Positions 9,707-19,810 of a stretch of DNA of 64,000 nucleotides are shown here, one piece after another. A model generated the notes under the pieces. That model was not told where the DNA came from. It saw nothing but the letters and a program-made list of their open reading frames with translations, and did no database searches. A program made the position numbers and the translations under genes. The first letter of the stretch is position 1. The number at the start of each line of letters is the position of its first letter. Source of the stretch: an uncultured Muribaculaceae bacterium (GTDB taxonomy: Bacteria; Bacteroidota; Bacteroidia; Bacteroidales; Muribaculaceae); contig CAJUAT010000005.1 in the NCBI GenBank assembly GCA_910584525.1, positions 8,541-72,540 on the forward strand, in the 5' to 3' direction.

Positions 9707-11164
9707 TCAGAAGAGAGGAATCTGTGCTGCGTTGTAGCAGTAGTCGTAGATGTAGGGCACGAGTCCGAAGAACACTATGCCTGCCACGCAAATCCAGAGG
9801 GCAGCCTTCTCGCCGCCGTTGCTCTTGAATGCCTCGATTTTGGCCTCGCCCGTATTGATCCATATGGCCTTTACCACCAGCAGGTAGTAATAGAGCGATA
9901 TGATGGTGTTGATGAGGGCCACGAGCACGAGCATGTACAGAGCCATCGAACCGGTGGAAGCCACCGAGTTGAAGATGAAGAACTTCGAGAAGAAACCTGC
10001 GAAGGGAGGTATACCTGCCAGCGAGAACATGGCGAGCGTCATGGCGAACGACAGCCACGGGTTGGTCTTGTGCAGTCCGTCATAGTCGTCCATTCCCACC
10101 TTGCCGGTCTTGTTCTCTATGCTTGCAATCACTGCGAAGGCTCCAAGGTTGCTCACGATGTAGACGAAGATGTAATACATCATCGAGCCGAGACCTATTG
10201 CGCTCTGGCTCATCACTCCCAGCATTATGTAACCGGCCTGCGATATCGAGGAGAAGGCCATGAATCGCTTCATGTTCTTCTGGCGTATGGCGAAGAGGTT
10301 ACCTACGGTGATTGTAAGTATGATCACGCCGTACATCATCCATTCCCAGCTGTCGGCAAATACCTGGCCGAAGGCCTGGGCGAAGATGATGAAGAAGGCG
10401 AAGGCGGCGGCTCCTTTGGAAATCACCGACAGGTAGGAGGTGATGGCCGTGGGAGCACCCTGATATACGTCAGCGGTCCAGAGGTGGAAGGGCACGAGCG
10501 AGAGCTTGAAGCCTATGCCGGCAATTACGAAAGCGAGCGCCACCACCAGGAGTCCCGACATGCTGCCGGCCGTGATGGCTACGGCTATGTCGCTGAAGTA
10601 GAGCGAACCTCCCGAGAAGGCATATACGAAACTGAGACCCATCAGCAGGATTGCCGACGAGAAAACTGCCGTGAGTATGTACTTGATGGCAGCCTCATGG
10701 CTCTCGTAATGCTTCTTGTTGAATGCCACCAGTGCGGCCAGCGGCAGCGATGCCGTCTCCAGTCCGATCACGAACAGCAGGAAATGACGTGCCGATATCA
10801 TCAGGTACATGCCGAACAGCGTGGCCAGTATCAGCTCGTAGAACTCACCCTTGCGGATGGCCGTCTCGTCGCTGTCGACCCAGCTTGCCGACTGGAGGAA
10901 CACTATGAACACACCTATGTTGAGGATAGCCTTTATAGCCTTGCAGGCATTGTCATCGACATACATACCGCCGAATGCCGAGGTGTCGGCCGACGGTATA
11001 AGCCATATGGCCACCGTGGCCAGACCGAACAGCACCGTGGTGACCGGTGTCAGCCAACTCTTCTTCGAGCCGTCGCGCGTGAACACGTCAAGCACGAAAA
11101 CCACGAAAAACAAGCCTAAGATTATTAACTCGGGGATCATCGCCCCAAATTGTGAATAGTCCAT
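9707..11164 (-). CDS. nuoN: NADH-quinone oxidoreductase subunit N
   Basis: 485 residues of almost continuous transmembrane helices with the Proton_antipo_M family signature (KLSLVPFHLWTADVYQGAPT, then the Lys-bearing MKRFMAFSSISQAGY). This is one of three antiporter-like proton-channel subunits of the complex I membrane arm. The conserved charged residues of the half-channels are present: E in FVIGLETAS and K in GIGFKLSL and NMKRFMAFSS. It is the last gene of the operon, 27 bp after nuoM, and is followed by a terminator. Confidence 0.95.
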   Translation of the reverse strand: MDYSQFGAMIPELIILGLFFVVFVLDVFTRDGSKKSWLTPVTTVLFGLATVAIWLIPSADTSAFGGMYVDDNACKAIKAILNIGVFIVFLQSASWVDSDETAIRKGEFYELILATLFGMYLMISARHFLLFVIGLETASLPLAALVAFNKKHYESHEAAIKYILTAVFSSAILLMGLSFVYAFSGGSLYFSDIAVAITAGSMSGLLVVALAFVIAGIGFKLSLVPFHLWTADVYQGAPTAITSYLSVISKGAAAFAFFIIFAQAFGQVFADSWEWMMYGVIILTITVGNLFAIRQKNMKRFMAFSSISQAGYIMLGVMSQSAIGLGSMMYYIFVYIVSNLGAFAVIASIENKTGKVGMDDYDGLHKTNPWLSFAMTLAMFSLAGIPPFAGFFSKFFIFNSVASTGSMALYMLVLVALINTIISLYYYLLVVKAIWINTGEAKIEAFKSNGGEKAALWICVAGIVFFGLVPYIYDYCYNAAQIPLF

Positions 11165-11191
11165 CGTTATCTTGTTGTCAAATTGTTCTGA

Positions 11192-12715
11192 TTAAATTGC
11201 CTGGGCCAATGCGTCGACAATCGGTTTGAAACTGTTCTGTATAGAGTCGTTGAGCCAGTTGGGGAAGAATCCTATTCCGGCCAGACAAACTATCAGCGTT
11301 ACAGTGGCGAGACGCTCCCACCATGTTGCGTCGGTGAGCGAGAGATGATGCTCGTCCTGCACGGGGCCGAGTATCAGCTTGCCAACCACACGCAGGATGT
11401 AGACTGCCGTTATCACGATTGATGTGGTGGCGGCTATCACGAAGATGCGGTGGAACATGTCGGCGTTCTCGAAGCTGCCGAAGAAGATGGTCATCTCGGC
11501 CACGAAGCCCGAGAGTCCGGGAAGTCCCAGCGATGCGAAACCGGCTATCATGTAGCATACTCCGAGATAAGGCATAATCTTCATGAGTCCACCCATCTGA
11601 CGGATATCGCGGGTATGCGTACGTCCGTAGATCATACCGATCAGGGCGAAGAAGAGAGCCGTCATCAGACCATGGCTGAGCATCTGGAGGATACCGCCGG
11701 TCATGGCCGTCTGGTTGAGCATCAGCAAGGCGAAGAGCACCATGCCGCAGTGCGATACCGACGAATAGGCATTGATGTACTTGAGGTCGGTCTGCACACA
11801 TGCCGAGAATGCGCCGTATACTATGCTTATACCCGTGAGGATTATGAAAATCCATGCGAGTTCATTGGCGGCATGGGGAAGCAGGAAGATGGCGATGCGG
11901 AAGCAACCGTAGCCTCCCAGCTTCATGAGCACGCCGGCATGCAGCATCGACACCGCCGTGGGGGCGCAGGCATGACCGTCGGGACTCCATGTGTGGAACG
12001 GGAACATGGCGCCCAGCACGCCGAAGCCTACAAACGTGAAGATGAACAGCATGTTCTGCCAGCCATAGTCGATGCAGCCGTAATGGGATATCTCGAGGAT
12101 GTTCCATGTGTTGGCCACGCCGGCATCGGCAGGCGTTCCGTGCCAGTAGATTCCCAACAGACCCAGCATCAGGAATGCCGAGCCGCCCATGAGCATCAGT
12201 GTCAGCTTCATGGCCGAATACTCCTTGCGGCCTGTGCCCCATACTCCAATCAGCAGGTACATAGGAATCAGCGCCACCTCATAGAACATGAACATCGTGA
12301 ACATGTCGATGGAGATGAAGAATCCGTAAACACCCGTCGACAGCAGCGAGTACCACAGGAAGAAGTTCTTGGGAAGGGGATTGATTTTCCAGGAGGCGAA
12401 AGTGCCTGCGAACACTATTATGGAGGTAAGCAGAAGCATGAGCACCGATATACCGTCCACGCCCACTGCGAGATGGATGTTGAGGGGCTCATACCACATC
12501 CAGGAGCCCATCCACAGCATTTCGGCCGTGTTGCCGGCTGCCCGCTGCGCCACGAAGTCGCACGTCAGCCATATCGACAGTCCCAGAAGCACCGTGGAGC
12601 ATGTAACCATTACCCCCAGGATGGCCTTCATGTTGTTCTGACCGCACAAAGCGAGCCCGCCAAGCATGAGAACCGGCACTATTACAAACCAGATTAATAT
12701 ATTTCCGAAAAGCAT
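11192..12715 (-). CDS. nuoM: NADH-quinone oxidoreductase subunit M
   Basis: 507 residues, about 14 predicted membrane helices. Family marks include FYEVALIPMYLLIGVWG, which carries the conserved membrane-embedded Glu; AMFPFHTWSPDGHACAPTAV; and YINAYSSVSHCGMVLFAL. It is a proton-pumping antiporter-like subunit of the complex I membrane arm. The 47-bp gap to nuoL upstream and 27 bp to nuoN downstream fit a single transcript. Confidence 0.95.
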   Translation of the reverse strand: MLFGNILIWFVIVPVLMLGGLALCGQNNMKAILGVMVTCSTVLLGLSIWLTCDFVAQRAAGNTAEMLWMGSWMWYEPLNIHLAVGVDGISVLMLLLTSIIVFAGTFASWKINPLPKNFFLWYSLLSTGVYGFFISIDMFTMFMFYEVALIPMYLLIGVWGTGRKEYSAMKLTLMLMGGSAFLMLGLLGIYWHGTPADAGVANTWNILEISHYGCIDYGWQNMLFIFTFVGFGVLGAMFPFHTWSPDGHACAPTAVSMLHAGVLMKLGGYGCFRIAIFLLPHAANELAWIFIILTGISIVYGAFSACVQTDLKYINAYSSVSHCGMVLFALLMLNQTAMTGGILQMLSHGLMTALFFALIGMIYGRTHTRDIRQMGGLMKIMPYLGVCYMIAGFASLGLPGLSGFVAEMTIFFGSFENADMFHRIFVIAATTSIVITAVYILRVVGKLILGPVQDEHHLSLTDATWWERLATVTLIVCLAGIGFFPNWLNDSIQNSFKPIVDALAQAI

Positions 12716-12762
12716 AATCTATTATTGTTGTTTGAGTGGAAGCCTGTTTGGCAAGCTTCGGG

Positions 12763-14748
12763 TTAAAGGAGACATAACCAGGTTATCACAGCCAGCGCGA
12801 CGGCTCCGAAGAAGTACCACATCACGTAAGTCTGTATATATCCCGACTGCATACCCTTGATTTTAACACTGAAGAAGTTGGTCATTGCTGCGAGGCCGTT
12901 CATCGTTCCGTCGATGATATGGCGGTCGAACCATGCTATGCCGCGGCATATGATGTTGAAGATGATCTTATGCGTGATGAACATGTAGATCTCATCCCAG
13001 TAGAAGCGGCGGTTGGCGGCAGTCCATAGCGCGGGCCAGAGGTTCTTGACCATCGTGGGGCGATTGTTCTTGCGAGCATACATGAAGGTTGCCAGGGCTA
13101 TGGAAACAACAGCCACCGTAAGGGATGTGGCGGCCACGGAGCCTTCTATATGTATATGGTAAGGTTCGCCGTTGAATGTCACGAACTCGCCGAAAGGAAT
13201 GAATCCTGCCACGCAGCTCACAGCTGCAAGGATAATCAGCGGCAGCGACATCTGCCAGGGTGCGTCGTGGGGCTTATGTCCGCTCTTCGCGTATTTCGGG
13301 TTCTCCTCCCACCAGAATATCATGTAATAGAGGCGGAACATGTAGAAAGCGGTCAGACCGGCCACCATCGTCATCCATGCGCCCCAGAACCAGTGGCGGT
13401 TGAACATGGCGGCAAGCATCTCGTCTTTGGAGAAGAAGCCGGAGAAGGGCCATATGCCGGCGATTGCCAGACACCCTATGAGGAACGTCCAGTGAGTGAT
13501 GGGCATGTACTTGCGAAGGCCGCCCATCTCGGTATAGTTGTTGCTGTGAACGGCATGTATCAGAGCGCCGGCCCCGAGGAAGAGGAGCGCCTTGAACATG
13601 GCGTGCGTGAACAGATGGAACATGCCGGCCATATAGCCGAGTCCCGAGTAATGAACGCCCTCTATGGGCTGGTTGTAGGCACATCCCAGCGATACCATCA
13701 TGAAGGCTATCTGGGATATTGTGGAGAATGCGAGCACTCTCTTGATATCAATCTGTGCGCAGGCCACTACGGCGGCATAGAAAGCTGTTATTGCTCCGAC
13801 TATGGTGATGAATGTCAGCGAGTCGGGCACTATGCAGTAGAGGGGGAAGAATCGCGCCACGAGGTAAACGCCGGCCACAACCATGGTGGCGGCGTGGATG
13901 AGTGCCGACACGGGCGTCGGACCCTCCATGGCGTCGGGAAGCCATATATGCAGCGGCATCATGGCCGACTTACCCATACCTCCCACGAAGATGAGCACCA
14001 TGGCCCAAGTGAGCACCGAGCCGCTCATGAACGTAGCGCCCAGAACGGTGTTGGCGATCACGCCGGCATTGCTGTTGAGCATCAGGAAGTTGAAAGCGGA
14101 AGCCGAGCCCAACGGGCCGTCGGCGGGTGCGTTCGACACATAATAGCTCAGAACCAGTATGCCTATGAGCATGAACAGGTCGGCGAAGCGGGTAACGATA
14201 AAGGCCTTCTTGGATGCCGACACTGCCGAGGGCAGCTTGTAGAAGAAGCCGATCAGCAGGTAGGAGCTGACACCCACGAGCTCCCAGAAGATGTACATCT
14301 GGAAGATGTTGGTAGCCACCACGAGGCCGAGCATCGAGAATGTGAAGAGAGCCAGGAAAGCGTAGTACCGCTGGAAACCGGGCTCATGCTCCATATATCC
14401 CCAGGAGTATAGGTGCACCATGAAGGAGATGGTGGTTATCACCACGAGCATCATGGCCGAAATGGGGTCGAGCAGGAAGCCGATGTTTACCACGAGCCTG
14501 TCGGTGAACGCGAGCCATGTCACATCGAAGAGCTGGCACTGCTGGCGCACACCCTCGACGATGAAACGCGGGTCGCCGCTGAAGAAATATGTAAAAGCCA
14601 CATAATAAGCCATGACAGCCACGGCCCCGAGAGCCGTGATGCCCAGAATGCCGGCAAGCTTGCGCGACATCTTCACTCCCACGATGCCCAGTATCAGGAA
14701 CATCGTGAACGGGATGGCGAGTATCAATATTGGTAATGTAATGCCCAT
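12763..14748 (-). CDS. nuoL: NADH-quinone oxidoreductase subunit L
   Basis: 661 residues from ATG 14748. A TTG two codons upstream also lies in frame but overlaps the nuoK stop, so I prefer the ATG. The oxidoreductase N-terminal domain is followed by the antiporter core (FWELVGVSSYLLIGF, MMPLHIWLPDAMEGPTPVS, KRVLAFSTISQIAF). The long C-terminal region (HKIIFNIICRGIAWFDRHIIDG and after) corresponds to the lateral helix HL and final anchor helix. It is the distal proton-pumping subunit of complex I. Confidence 0.95.
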   Translation of the reverse strand: MGITLPILILAIPFTMFLILGIVGVKMSRKLAGILGITALGAVAVMAYYVAFTYFFSGDPRFIVEGVRQQCQLFDVTWLAFTDRLVVNIGFLLDPISAMMLVVITTISFMVHLYSWGYMEHEPGFQRYYAFLALFTFSMLGLVVATNIFQMYIFWELVGVSSYLLIGFFYKLPSAVSASKKAFIVTRFADLFMLIGILVLSYYVSNAPADGPLGSASAFNFLMLNSNAGVIANTVLGATFMSGSVLTWAMVLIFVGGMGKSAMMPLHIWLPDAMEGPTPVSALIHAATMVVAGVYLVARFFPLYCIVPDSLTFITIVGAITAFYAAVVACAQIDIKRVLAFSTISQIAFMMVSLGCAYNQPIEGVHYSGLGYMAGMFHLFTHAMFKALLFLGAGALIHAVHSNNYTEMGGLRKYMPITHWTFLIGCLAIAGIWPFSGFFSKDEMLAAMFNRHWFWGAWMTMVAGLTAFYMFRLYYMIFWWEENPKYAKSGHKPHDAPWQMSLPLIILAAVSCVAGFIPFGEFVTFNGEPYHIHIEGSVAATSLTVAVVSIALATFMYARKNNRPTMVKNLWPALWTAANRRFYWDEIYMFITHKIIFNIICRGIAWFDRHIIDGTMNGLAAMTNFFSVKIKGMQSGYIQTYVMWYFFGAVALAVITWLCLL

Positions 14749-14750
14749 GA

Positions 14751-15062
14751 TCAATATTTCATTTTATCGGCGTCGTTGACATCGGTGTTGCCGATGGCGC
14801 GATATATGTTTACGATGATTGCGATTGCCACGGCGGTCTCGGCGGCGGCTATCGCTATGGCGAAGAGGGTGAATACCATACCCTCCATCTGCCCGGGAAA
14901 CAGGAAACGGTTGAAGACCACGAAGTTCAGGTCGGCGGCGTTGAGCATCAACTCCAGCGATATGAGCATCGCGATCATATTCTTGCGGGTCATGAACCCA
15001 TAGACTCCGGCCGCGAACATTATCACGCTCGGGACCAAATACCATAACATATCCAAATCCAT
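14751..15062 (-). CDS. nuoK: NADH-quinone oxidoreductase subunit K
   Basis: 103 residues with three membrane helices. It carries the conserved buried Glu residues in MLISLELMLNAADLNF and AIAAAETAVAIAIIV, which belong to the E-channel of complex I. Length and motifs match the family (about 100 residues). It begins 7 bp after nuoJ and ends 2 bp before the nuoL ATG. Confidence 0.95.
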   Translation of the reverse strand: MDLDMLWYLVPSVIMFAAGVYGFMTRKNMIAMLISLELMLNAADLNFVVFNRFLFPGQMEGMVFTLFAIAIAAAETAVAIAIIVNIYRAIGNTDVNDADKMKY

Positions 15063-15069
15063 GGTTCAA

Positions 15070-15597
15070 TTAACGTTTGCGGGCAACGGTGACGCCGCCG
15101 ATTATACATGCGAGCAACAATACCGAAATAGCCTCAAAGGGCAGCAGGTACTGGAATTTGTCGGTACCGGTGAAAGCCCGGCCTATCTCCTTGATGGTGA
15201 TGTCGGAGCCCAGGCAACCGGCAAGGGTCATGTCGTGGGCTATGGGCATATAGAAGATAGCGAGGAGCAGCAAGGCAGCTCCGGCCACCGACACTAAGAC
15301 TCCCATCTTGCTCCGGTGCGTAAGCAACACGGGTGCGGCCTCGTTGGGCTTGTGCGTAAGCAATATCGCGAACACGAACAATACCATGATGCCCCCGGCA
15401 TATACCGCTATCTGCACTGCGCCCAGAAACTGGTAGCCCAGCTGGAAATAGAATAATGATGTTCCTATAAGCACGAACAGCAGATAGGTGGCGGCTCTGA
15501 GAATCTTCCGAGTCGTTACGGCCATTACAGAGAACACCACCACTATCAGCGCTGTCACCGAGTACAGGATTATATTCGCTACAGAAGTACTATCCAT
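15070..15597 (-). CDS. nuoJ: NADH-quinone oxidoreductase subunit J
   Basis: 175 residues, five predicted membrane helices, with the typical NuoJ segment YFQLGYQFLGAVQIAVYAGG and the following VLFVFAILLT. TM3 of this subunit carries the pi-bulge implicated in coupling in known complex I structures. It sits between nuoI and nuoK with gaps of 14 and 7 bp. Confidence 0.94.
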   Translation of the reverse strand: MDSTSVANIILYSVTALIVVVFSVMAVTTRKILRAATYLLFVLIGTSLFYFQLGYQFLGAVQIAVYAGGIMVLFVFAILLTHKPNEAAPVLLTHRSKMGVLVSVAGAALLLLAIFYMPIAHDMTLAGCLGSDITIKEIGRAFTGTDKFQYLLPFEAISVLLLACIIGGVTVARKR

Positions 15598-15611
15598 TGT
15601 GTTGTTATTGG

Positions 15612-16148
15612 TTATTTGTCAGAGGTAACGTTAGCCTTAGGGTCTTGGGGAGTCTGGGCGGGCTTTGGCGCGGGGGCCGGTTTGGGCGCGTCGGGAACTT
15701 CCGGACGGTAATTGAGCTGCTTTACGAGCTTGTCGCGCTCGAAGACTGCCTGCTCGAAATCGTTGCTGAACTCCAGGGCATTCTGCGGGCAGGTCGTCAC
15801 ACACAACATACAGAAGGTGCAGCTGCCCAGATCATAAAAATACTTGTCGAGCTTACGCTTCTTCTTGCCGTCGGGAAGATCCACCATTTTCGTCTCGAGC
15901 TTGATGGTTCCGTTAGGGCAATTCATCTGGCAGATTCCGCAGGCTATGCATTTATGGCGCCCCTCGGCGTCATATTTCAGCGTCAATTCCGCGCGGAACC
16001 TGTCGGCAATCTCAAGGGTTGCCCGGTTCTCGGGATATTGCTCCGTAACCTTCGGCGTCACGAACTCCTTGCCCGTGACGGCCATTCCGGTCACCAGACT
16101 CTTAAGCCCGCTGCCTACCGACTTGAAATATTCTATTATATTGGCCAT
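15612..16148 (-). CDS. nuoI: NADH-quinone oxidoreductase subunit I (2x[4Fe-4S])
   Basis: 178 residues. Two ferredoxin-type motifs are intact: Cys67-x2-Cys70-x2-Cys73-x3-Cys77 and Cys110-x2-Cys113-x2-Cys116-x3-Cys120, the ligands of clusters N6a/N6b that pass electrons toward NuoB. The C-terminus is a Pro/Ala-rich tail (PKPAPAPKPAQTPQ), longer than in most homologues. Its neighbour upstream is atpG, not nuoH: the ATP synthase genes lie between nuoH and this gene, with an 83-bp spacer that contains a hairpin. Confidence 0.95.
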   Translation of the reverse strand: MANIIEYFKSVGSGLKSLVTGMAVTGKEFVTPKVTEQYPENRATLEIADRFRAELTLKYDAEGRHKCIACGICQMNCPNGTIKLETKMVDLPDGKKKRKLDKYFYDLGSCTFCMLCVTTCPQNALEFSNDFEQAVFERDKLVKQLNYRPEVPDAPKPAPAPKPAQTPQDPKANVTSDK

Positions 16149-16162
16149 TATTGTTGTTTATC

Positions 16163-16194
16163 GGGAGTGGTGTTCTTTGCGGAGCGCCACTCCC
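16163..16194 (-). other. intercistronic hairpin at the atpG/nuoI junction
   Basis: A 10-bp stem (GGGAGTGGYG with CRCCACTCCC, one mismatch or wobble depending on strand) around a 12-nt loop lies 14 bp upstream of the nuoI ATG. No T-run follows it, so it is more likely a processing or stability element than a full terminator. It marks the point where the atp block rejoins the nuo genes. Confidence 0.5.
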
Positions 16195-16231
16195 CCTTTT
16201 AGTTTCTAAAACAGTTTCAGACTATACGCAA

Positions 16232-17110
16232 TCAACGTTCCACCTGGCCTCCGAGGAGGTCAAGGAGTTCGGAGGTGATGTTCTGCTGGCGCAGCTTGTT
16301 GTATTCGAGCTGCAGTTCGTCGCGTAGCTTCTGGGCATTGTCGTTGGCCGTCTGCATCGCTATGACGCGTGCCGCCTGTTCCGATGCCCGGTTCTCTATC
16401 GTGATCTCCTGCATCGTCGACAATACGAACATCGGCAACACCTCGTTGAAAATGCTGTTGGGATCCGGCTCGAATATGTACAGCTGGTTTTCGTCCGCGA
16501 TCCTGTCGGCACCCGTTATGGCATCCTGGCTCACAGGGAACAGTCTGTCCATAGTCAGCACCTGGCGACTCATCGACTTGTAGTTCATGTATACCACGTC
16601 CACCATGTCGAGTTCGCCGCTGATGAACTTGTCGCGCAGTCTGTGGGTGAACCTGTTGACGGCCTCACCCGACATCTTGCTGTCGACGCCATCCTCCACT
16701 ATCACCTCCACGTCGTCAAGGTTTCTGACGGCCTTGGCGATTTTCTCGCCTACGGGATATACCGTGACCTTCACACCGGGGTTCTCCCGGCGTATCTCAT
16801 CGAGTTTGAGCAGCAGACCCTTGAAGATGTTTATGTTGTAAGCGCCGCAGAGGCCATCGTCGGAGCCGTAGACCACCACGGCCGCCGTATGTACCTCACG
16901 CGTCTCTATGAGAGGCGAGCGGAAGTCCTCCTCTGTGCCGAGTATATGGCCCATGATTTCCGTCAGCTTTGCCCTGAAAGGCTGCAGCTGACGCAATTGC
17001 TGCTCGTTCTGATGCACCTTCGCCGACGATATCATCTTCATGGCTCCCGTGATCTTCTCCGTGGAGGCCACCGACCCGATGCGTGTCTTCAGTTCCCTTA
17101 GCGTTGCCAT
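16232..17110 (-). CDS. atpG: F1Fo ATP synthase subunit gamma
   Basis: 292 residues. The N-terminal helix LRELKTRIGSVASTEKITGAMKMISSAK and the C-terminal helix ERASEQAARVIAMQTANDNAQKLRDELQLEYNKLRQ form the rotating coiled coil of the central stalk. It has GSDDGLCGAYN in the Rossmann-like middle. Length is normal. It is the last gene of the atp block and follows atpA by 40 bp. Confidence 0.96.
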   Translation of the reverse strand: MATLRELKTRIGSVASTEKITGAMKMISSAKVHQNEQQLRQLQPFRAKLTEIMGHILGTEEDFRSPLIETREVHTAAVVVYGSDDGLCGAYNINIFKGLLLKLDEIRRENPGVKVTVYPVGEKIAKAVRNLDDVEVIVEDGVDSKMSGEAVNRFTHRLRDKFISGELDMVDVVYMNYKSMSRQVLTMDRLFPVSQDAITGADRIADENQLYIFEPDPNSIFNEVLPMFVLSTMQEITIENRASEQAARVIAMQTANDNAQKLRDELQLEYNKLRQQNITSELLDLLGGQVER

Positions 17111-17150
17111 TGCGAATATCTGTTAAGACAGGGCCCGGAGGCCCCGCCGT

Positions 17151-18734
17151 TTATTTTCCATTTGATATGCTGTCGGCGGTCTCCTTGGCCGTGGCGGTCA
17201 GTAGCTGTTCCACCTCCGGCGTGAGCTTGCCGCTCTTCAATACGTCGAGCACCTCCTTGCGGTACTTCATCTCCAGTGCCTGCAGGAACTGCGTCTGGAA
17301 GTCAGCCACCTTGTCGAGGTCAACATTCTCCAGGAGTCCGTTGACACCGGCATAAATCACCGCCACCTGATTCTCCACAGGCCAGGGATGATACTGCGGC
17401 TGGCAAAGTATGCGCTGGTTCTTGCGGCCTCTGTCGATCACGCGTGCCGTCACAGGGTCGATGTCGCCGCCGAACTTCGTGAACGATTCCAGCTCGCGGT
17501 ACTGTGCCTGGTCGGTCTTCAGCGTACCGGCAACCTTCTTCATACACTTGATCTGGGCGCTGCCGCCCACACGCGACACGGATATACCCACGTTGATGGC
17601 CGGACGGATACCCTGGTTGAACAGCGAGGTCTCCAGGAATATCTGGCCGTCGGTGATGGAGATGACGTTGGTAGGGATATATGCCGACACGTCACCGGCC
17701 TGGGTCTCGATGATGGGAAGAGCCGTCAGCGAGCCGCCACCCTTGACCATAGGCTTCATAACCTCGGGAAGGTCGTTCATCTTCTCGGCCACTTTCTGGT
17801 CGGAGATGATACGGGCGGCACGTTCCAGCAGACGCGAATGCAGGTAGAAGATATCGCCGGGGTAAGCCTCGCGGCCCGAAGGGCGCTTGAGGATCAGCGA
17901 CACTTCACGGTAAGCCACGGCCTGCTTGGAGAGGTCATCGTAAACGATAAGCGCGTCGCGCCCCGAGTCACGGAAATATTCGCCGATGGCTACTCCCGAG
18001 AAAGGCGCGAAATAACGCATCGACGCCGACTCCGAAGCACTCGCCGATACAACCACCGTGTAAGGCATGGCGCCGAACTTCTCCAGCGTGTTGACGATGG
18101 ATGCCACCGTGGAGGCCTTCTGGCCTATCGCAACATATATACAGTACACCGGTTTGCCGGCATCATAGTTCTGCTTCTGGTTGATTATGGTGTCGATGGC
18201 TATTGCGGTCTTACCAGTCTGACGGTCGCCGATGATAAGCTCTCGCTGTCCGCGGCCAATAGGAATCATCGAGTCGACAGCCTTGAGGCCGGTCTGCAGC
18301 GGGGTGGTTACCGGCTGACGGAATATGACGCCGGGGGCCTTGCGCTCGAGAGGCATGCGTATGCGCTTCCCCTCGATGGGTCCTTTGCCGTCGATAGGCT
18401 CGCCGAGCATGTTCACGACGCGACCGAGAAGACCCTCGCCTACCGGTATCGACGCCACTTCGCCCGTACGCTTCACCGACATGTTCTCGGTGATGCTGTT
18501 AACCTTGTCGAGAAGCACTACGCCCACATTGCTCTCCTCAAGGTTGAGGGCCACGCCTTTGGCTCCGTTCTCGAACTCCACAAGCTCATTGCTCCTTACA
18601 TTCTCAAGACCATAGACATGAGCCACACCGTCGCCGGCATTCAGCACCGTGCCTACTTCCTCGAATTTTATCTTTGAATTGATGTTCTCAAGCTCTTGCT
18701 TCAGTACATCGGATATTTCACTGGGATTAAGCAT
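17151..18734 (-). CDS. atpA: F1Fo ATP synthase subunit alpha
   Basis: 527 residues, slightly longer than the usual 500-515. Walker A GDRQTGKT lies at residues 169-176, with the nucleotide-binding region [17 protein letters not shown] and the alpha signature [17 protein letters not shown]. It forms the non-catalytic nucleotide-binding partner of beta in the F1 head. It starts 3 bp after atpH. Confidence 0.97.
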   Translation of the reverse strand: MLNPSEISDVLKQELENINSKIKFEEVGTVLNAGDGVAHVYGLENVRSNELVEFENGAKGVALNLEESNVGVVLLDKVNSITENMSVKRTGEVASIPVGEGLLGRVVNMLGEPIDGKGPIEGKRIRMPLERKAPGVIFRQPVTTPLQTGLKAVDSMIPIGRGQRELIIGDRQTGKTAIAIDTIINQKQNYDAGKPVYCIYVAIGQKASTVASIVNTLEKFGAMPYTVVVSASASESASMRYFAPFSGVAIGEYFRDSGRDALIVYDDLSKQAVAYREVSLILKRPSGREAYPGDIFYLHSRLLERAARIISDQKVAEKMNDLPEVMKPMVKGGGSLTALPIIETQAGDVSAYIPTNVISITDGQIFLETSLFNQGIRPAINVGISVSRVGGSAQIKCMKKVAGTLKTDQAQYRELESFTKFGGDIDPVTARVIDRGRKNQRILCQPQYHPWPVENQVAVIYAGVNGLLENVDLDKVADFQTQFLQALEMKYRKEVLDVLKSGKLTPEVEQLLTATAKETADSISNGK

Positions 18735-18737
18735 TGT

Positions 18738-19283
18738 TTAATTGCCTGTTAAGAGGTTTTGTCGTAATTGTTCGAGTTCGCCGCTTATGGAAGCGTCGAG
18801 ACGCGTGGAATCCACGTCGATGATGAAACCGCCGATGATGTCGGGGTTCACTTCGCGGCTATACTCGAAGCTGGTGTTCCGGTAGCAGTCCTCCACCACC
18901 TTGTGCAGTCGTTTCATCTCGGTGTCGTCCATTTCGACAGCCGTGGTGACACGCACCTGCGAGATATTGTTTTCCTTACGGTAAATGTCGCGGTAAGCGA
19001 GTGCCATCAAGAAGAAGAACTCCTCCCTGTTATGGTCGAGCACAAGAGTCACGAACCGGGCATAGGCGTCATCGGCGCCGGCGCCGGCGGCAGCCATCAG
19101 CAGCTTCCGCTTGTCGGCAACCGACACAAACGGATTGGAAACCGCCTTCTCCAGCTCCTTGTCGGCCATAAAGGCTTCAGTCACTTTCTTCATATAGCCG
19201 TATATGCTCTCGGCACTTTTGGTCTCCACGGCATATTTGTAGAGAGCCTTGGCATAACGGTGGGGTATCAGTCCGGAAATCAT
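18738..19283 (-). CDS. atpH: F1Fo ATP synthase subunit delta
   Basis: 181 residues of the OSCP/delta family: N-terminal helical bundle starting IPHRYAKALYKYAVE and a C-terminal domain ending NPDIIGGFIIDVDSTRLDAS, which is the family signature. It links the b-subunit stalk to the top of F1. It is spaced 4 bp from atpF and 3 bp from atpA. Confidence 0.94.
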   Translation of the reverse strand: MISGLIPHRYAKALYKYAVETKSAESIYGYMKKVTEAFMADKELEKAVSNPFVSVADKRKLLMAAAGAGADDAYARFVTLVLDHNREEFFFLMALAYRDIYRKENNISQVRVTTAVEMDDTEMKRLHKVVEDCYRNTSFEYSREVNPDIIGGFIIDVDSTRLDASISGELEQLRQNLLTGN

Positions 19284-19287
19284 GGCC

Positions 19288-19782
19288 TCAGTTCTTTTCT
19301 ATTTCATCCAACAACTTATTGACCAGCTGAGTCTGAGCCTTGTCGCTCTTCATCTGCGTCCTCATCATTTTCTCGGCAATTTCGATAGAGAATTTACCTA
19401 CTTCGTTGCGGAGCTGGGATTCGGCTTCTTTACGGGCCTGGTCTATGGCGACTTTGGCGACGTCCATTTCGCGCTGAGCGGCTACGGATGCCTCCTTGCG
19501 GGCCTGCTCTATAATCTCTGTCTTCATTTTGGCGGCCTCGCGGAGCATCTCCTGCTGACGCGCCTGTGCCTCGCGCATGTATTTGTCGGCTTCGGCACGC
19601 GCGTTTTCCAGCTGCTCCCTGGCCTCACGGGCATTCTCTACTCCCTCGTCGATCGTCGAGGCCCGCTTGTCCATCATCTTGATGATTACCGGCCAACCCC
19701 ATTTCGCCAATACCAGGAACAACAGGATGAACGCTACGAACATCCAGAATATAAGCCCGAAGTCAGGCGTAAATAATTCCAT
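19288..19782 (-). CDS. atpF: F1Fo ATP synthase subunit b
   Basis: 164 residues: one N-terminal membrane helix (FGLIFWMFVAFILLFLVLAKW) followed by a long charged, alanine-rich helix that forms the peripheral-stalk dimer. Length and layout are standard. A 67-bp gap with a strong hairpin separates it from atpE upstream, while it is packed tightly against atpH downstream. Confidence 0.94.
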   Translation of the reverse strand: MELFTPDFGLIFWMFVAFILLFLVLAKWGWPVIIKMMDKRASTIDEGVENAREAREQLENARAEADKYMREAQARQQEMLREAAKMKTEIIEQARKEASVAAQREMDVAKVAIDQARKEAESQLRNEVGKFSIEIAEKMMRTQMKSDKAQTQLVNKLLDEIEKN

Positions 19783-19810
19783 TGTCTCTTCTTTTAGGGT
19801 TGATTAATAT

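Noticed and set aside
9680..11119. 479-codon plus-strand frame opposite nuoN
   Set aside because: Antisense to a membrane protein gene, giving the His/Glu/Gly-rich text expected from reading transmembrane codons backwards.
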